From the NCBI RefSeq assembly GCF_039655865.1, contig NZ_JBBYXL010000005.1, positions 62,001 to 126,000 of the forward strand: a stretch of 64,000 bases of DNA, written 5' to 3'. A model generated the notes under the pieces. It did no database searches. It saw only the letters and a program-made list of their open reading frames with translations, and was not told the origin of the DNA. This DNA comes from Prosthecobacter sp. SYSU 5D2. Lineage in GTDB: Bacteria; Verrucomicrobiota; Verrucomicrobiia; Verrucomicrobiales; Verrucomicrobiaceae. A program made the position numbers and the translations under genes. Positions 61,306-64,000 of the stretch are shown here, in pieces (positions within the stretch are counted from its first letter, which is position 1; each line of letters starts with the position of its first letter).

Positions 61306-62012
61306 GGCGTGTGAAATCCCTCTGGTTGAGATTCGATCAGTCTGCCTTTGTCCAGTTGCAGTAACCTGTCGGCAGCGGCAGCAGCCCTGGGGTCGTGCGT
61401 CACCATGATGACTGTTTTGCCGTGCTCGTTCACCAGTTCCCGGAGGAGCCCGAGAATCTGAGTGGCCGATTCCCGGTCCAGGTCCCCAGTCGGTTCATCT
61501 GCCACGATCAAAGACGGGTTGGCCACAATCGCCCTGGCAATGGCTACCCTCTGTTCCTGGCCGCCTGACAGTTCGGCAGGAGTATGCTGGGCACGATCAG
61601 TGAGGCCCACCAGTTCCAGCGCGGTCAGCACTCGCGCCCGCCGCTCTTGGCGGGAGAGCGATGACAGAAGCAACGGCAGTTCCACATTCTCGAAGGCCGA
61701 GAGAATCGGCACCAAATGATACAGCTGGAAGATGTAGCCAACATTCTCCGCCCGCCAGCGGGTGAGTTTTCCCCGTGACATGCCAGCAATGTTGCTGCCG
61801 CCAATGTCGAGACTTCCTGAAGTCGGACTGTCAATGCCTGCAATGAGATTTAGAAGGGTTGTCTTACCGCTCCCGGAAGGCCCCATGAGTGCTAAAAAGC
61901 TCCCTTGGCCCACATCCAGATTGAGGTCTTTTAACGGTGTAACCACCGTTGTCCCTTTATGGTACACCTTGCTAAGCCCCCGGCAGCGGATGAATGGTAG
62001 TGAATCAGGCAT
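61302..62012 (-). CDS. ABC transporter ATPase, LolD/MacB type (export cluster)
   Basis: A 236-residue ATPase. Walker A is MGPSGSGKTTLLNLIAGID, then ENVGYIFQLYHLVPILSAFE, signature LSGGQEQRVAIARAIV, Walker B LIVADEPTGDLDR and the H-loop in VIMVTHDPRAA. This is the LolD/MacB/FtsE-type branch. The stop lies over the first permease start, and the HlyD gene ends 2 bp upstream of its start. It powers the two-permease exporter. Confidence 0.92.
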   Translation of the reverse strand: MPDSLPFIRCRGLSKVYHKGTTVVTPLKDLNLDVGQGSFLALMGPSGSGKTTLLNLIAGIDSPTSGSLDIGGSNIAGMSRGKLTRWRAENVGYIFQLYHLVPILSAFENVELPLLLSSLSRQERRARVLTALELVGLTDRAQHTPAELSGGQEQRVAIARAIVANPSLIVADEPTGDLDRESATQILGLLRELVNEHGKTVIMVTHDPRAAAAADRLLQLDKGRLIESQPEGFHTP

Positions 62013-62014
62013 GG

Positions 62015-63487
62015 CTAGTCTTGGAGGTAGGAAGGTTTGACACGGCCACCCTCTTTGAGTCCTTCATATGGCGGGAAAATGACGAGTTCCCCCGGCAAAA
62101 CTCCAGAGACAATGGCGCGGTAGTCTTCTCTGATGACCGACCCCAGAGACACAGCACGCTTTGATGCGGTGACTCCATCCATCCCGACGACCCAAAGGAT
62201 GGCCTTGGCATCCTCTTCGGAGGTAATCGCGGCTATTGGCACCATAACGGCACGGGTGCTGTCTGCGCTTGAGGCAGAAGCAGCAGCAGTTTCGGAGTCG
62301 GATGCTGGCGTGCCAGAGGCTTCAAGGAATTTGACGCGGCAAAGCATTTCCGGCCGTAGCCGGGGATCTGGATCAACGACCCGCACCTTGGCTTGCAGCG
62401 TATTCCTTTGAAGGTTTGCCGATCCCACGATTTTCGTCACGACTCCTCGAAACTCAATGTTTGGAAGGAAGTCGGATGTGATGACCGTCTCCTGTCCCAA
62501 AGTGATCCCTCTTGCATCGGCCAAGGGCACATCCACTCGGGCTTGAAGTTTATCTTTTTCGAATAGTGCCGCGATGGTGGCCGAAAGGTGGTTGTCCCCG
62601 CCAAACATCTTTTTCTGCCCGGGTGCGGCGTGCAATTCCAGGATGACGCCATCCACCGGAGACAGAATGCGAGTGCGGGACAAGGCCAGTTCCATCTTTT
62701 CCACCTCGACCTTGGCGGTTCCGCTGTCCGCCTCTAAGACCACCAATTGCGCACGTGAGGCGCTGACCTTGGCCAGTGCTGCTGCATGCTGGGATTTCTG
62801 TGCTGCGACTGCGGCAAGCTGCCCCTCCACCCCAAAACGTGCCTGTGCACGTTCCTGGGCTGAAATGGAACCATCTTGAGTGCGATCAACGCGGCTTAGC
62901 TTGTCCTGTTCCTGAGCCAGCTTCGCTTCGGCTGCTGCGATGAGGTCTTCCATGGCAGACGCGTCTGCCTCTGCGACTGAGACCATCACCTTTTGCAGGT
63001 CATATTCAGCGACGGCCCGCTCGTATTTTCTTTCAGCGGCAGCCAGAGCTATTTCCGCGTCATCAGGAACCAGTTCGGCCAATAGCTGGCCCTTCTTCAC
63101 CTCCTGGCCTTCTTGAACATGCACCGCCAGGAGGGTGCCATCCGTCAGGGCGGATGCGTAGATCGGCCGGGGATCAGGTTCAATCCACCCCCCCGCCTGA
63201 AAAAGCAACTTGCCACTCTCCCCGCTGGCAGGAAGACCTGCGGTAGCGGCAGGTGCTGCTGCCGTTTCAACATCTGGCAAAAGAATGGCTACCGCAACGT
63301 TCACCGGCGTGGCAGGCAAAAGCCTGTCCCGAAGGACAACGGCGAAGAGCGATCCAAGCGCGAGAATGAGGAAAGCGGGGAATGTCCAGGCGGGCAGTTG
63401 TAACAGCCTTTGGTAGAAGGCACGTCGAGGCAATAAAGGAGGTTCCCCGAGAGGTGGGGAACCCGAATAAAGGGTGGATAGGGACAC
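62015..63487 (-). CDS. HlyD-type periplasmic adaptor (membrane fusion protein)
   Basis: A 490-residue adaptor. An N-terminal membrane helix (about 30-50, PAWTFPAFLILALGSLFAVV) precedes the first lipoyl half-motif (IYASALTDGTLLAVHVQEGQ, EVKKGQLLAELVPDD). A long coiled-coil hairpin (about 150-265, ALAAAERKYERAVAEYDLQK) is followed by the second half (LSRTRILSPVDGVILELHAA), a beta-barrel and a C-terminal domain. It links the ABC exporter to an outer-membrane channel that is not in the window. It is the first large gene of the minus-strand cluster, 80 bp after the Cys-rich gene. Confidence 0.9.
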   Translation of the reverse strand: MSLSTLYSGSPPLGEPPLLPRRAFYQRLLQLPAWTFPAFLILALGSLFAVVLRDRLLPATPVNVAVAILLPDVETAAAPAATAGLPASGESGKLLFQAGGWIEPDPRPIYASALTDGTLLAVHVQEGQEVKKGQLLAELVPDDAEIALAAAERKYERAVAEYDLQKVMVSVAEADASAMEDLIAAAEAKLAQEQDKLSRVDRTQDGSISAQERAQARFGVEGQLAAVAAQKSQHAAALAKVSASRAQLVVLEADSGTAKVEVEKMELALSRTRILSPVDGVILELHAAPGQKKMFGGDNHLSATIAALFEKDKLQARVDVPLADARGITLGQETVITSDFLPNIEFRGVVTKIVGSANLQRNTLQAKVRVVDPDPRLRPEMLCRVKFLEASGTPASDSETAAASASSADSTRAVMVPIAAITSEEDAKAILWVVGMDGVTASKRAVSLGSVIREDYRAIVSGVLPGELVIFPPYEGLKEGGRVKPSYLQD

Positions 63488-63567
63488 AAGTTTACAGGTT
63501 CAATTGAGCAAGACAAACAGGCACGAACCTCCCGAAAGGAGGATCGCCTTAATAGCTGCTCAAAGCT

Positions 63568-63999
63568 TCAAACTTGAAGCGAACCGAAGAGATATCTTCG
63601 TGAAATCCCAGTCAGGGATAGGCTCTCGGGCCTTGCATCCCGGTGGGTACCGAGATTCCACGGGGCCTCAGGAGGCACCATGAGCGTTAGCACAGCAGAC
63701 AGAAGAGGAGGCGCTTTGATTTCAACCTTGCCGCTGGCAGCGGAGAGATTGACGCCGCCTTTGGAAACAATGACAAAACATCCGTCCCGGCAATCATAAC
63801 TGGGAAAGGGGCTGATCTCATTCCCAATGGCCTCCGAGACGGTGATGCTTGTTTCTTCGCAGTCATCGCAGCAAGTCTCTGGACCCGCCCCCTGAAATAA
63901 AGATCCCGTGCATTGGCAGCGCACAATCACAGCTCCATGCATCGCGCATGAAATCGCCATGAAGATAAGCATGATGGATGCTACTGCCCGCCGGATCAT
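63568..63999 (-). CDS. Cys-rich secreted protein at the head of the export cluster
   Basis: A 143-residue exported protein starting at the window edge (ATG 63999). The signal peptide is about residues 1-22 (RRAVASIMLIFMAISCAMHG). The mature N-terminus is Cys-rich: VRCQCTG, GAGPETCCDDCEE, YDCRDGCFVIVSKG. The C-terminal half is hydrophobic, then Arg-rich. Metal binding is inferred from Cys pairs. A start further upstream (outside the window) cannot be excluded, but the signal peptide fits the visible ATG. Confidence 0.6.
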   Translation of the reverse strand: MIRRAVASIMLIFMAISCAMHGAVIVRCQCTGSLFQGAGPETCCDDCEETSITVSEAIGNEISPFPSYDCRDGCFVIVSKGGVNLSAASGKVEIKAPPLLSAVLTLMVPPEAPWNLGTHRDARPESLSLTGISRRYLFGSLQV

Positions 64000-64000
64000 T

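Noticed and set aside
1-64000. CRISPR array
   Set aside because: No regularly spaced direct repeats of 25-40 bp and no cas genes were seen.

Overview
The window looks like a chromosomal segment from a GC-rich, Gram-negative bacterium, most likely of the Verrucomicrobiota (Prosthecobacter/Verrucomicrobium-like). This is inferred, not proven. The reasons are a Tat-exported DUF1501 protein, RND and Lol-type envelope systems, many FixL/NarL-type two-component pairs, an RGG-rich acidic protein, genes that often lack a Shine-Dalgarno sequence, and housekeeping genes (ftsK, rplU-rpmA, grpE-dnaJ, rnpB) scattered among accessory genes. No rRNA, CRISPR array, transposase or phage module was seen.

Layout. 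1-6 kb: truncated HtrA-like protease, metallo-beta-lactamase-fold hydrolase, dihydrofolate reductase, TPM-domain protein, CPBP protease, tRNA-Leu and a PcfJ-like protein. 6-12 kb: RGG/acidic protein, ftsK, gamma carbonic anhydrase and HU. 12-19 kb: AraC regulator, a response regulator and histidine kinase whose second PAS domain resembles the FixL heme-oxygen sensor, a universal stress protein, a CcoI/FixI-type copper ATPase and rnpB. 19-23 kb: a binding protein-kinase-response regulator operon. 23-32 kb: DUF1501 protein, dihydroorotase, and an RND efflux pair split by a toxin-antitoxin module whose toxin appears frameshifted, then a small phosphatase, a Cys-rich secreted protein and a half-size TauE/SafE-like protein.

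32-48 kb is the most striking region. proC is followed by asnB, which diverges from a 2,569-residue reducing polyketide synthase (KS-AT-DH-cMT-ER-KR-ACP, no thioesterase). Downstream in the same direction lie a free-standing condensation-domain acyltransferase, a membrane fatty-acid desaturase, a LolD/MacB-type ABC ATPase and permease, and a LolA-like periplasmic protein. The set reads as a complete make-release-modify-export pathway for a methyl-branched lipid. In logic it resembles mycobacterial Mas/PapA5/Drr/LppX, but with SAM methylation instead of methylmalonyl-CoA and with a Gram-negative export route.

48-58 kb: AlkB-like oxygenase, SRPBCC protein, an unusual flavodoxin-UbiA fusion, glycine-zipper protein, pseudouridine synthase, rpmA/rplU, lipoprotein, STAS plus SpoIIE-type phosphatase, grpE-dnaJ, glutaredoxin-like protein and tRNA-Cys. 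58-64 kb: directly after tRNA-Cys, a minus-strand export operon (Cys-rich secreted protein, HlyD adaptor, ABC ATPase, two FtsX-type permeases, a secreted protein with a TPWDYCC motif). It looks less GC-rich than its surroundings and may be an acquired metal-efflux island.
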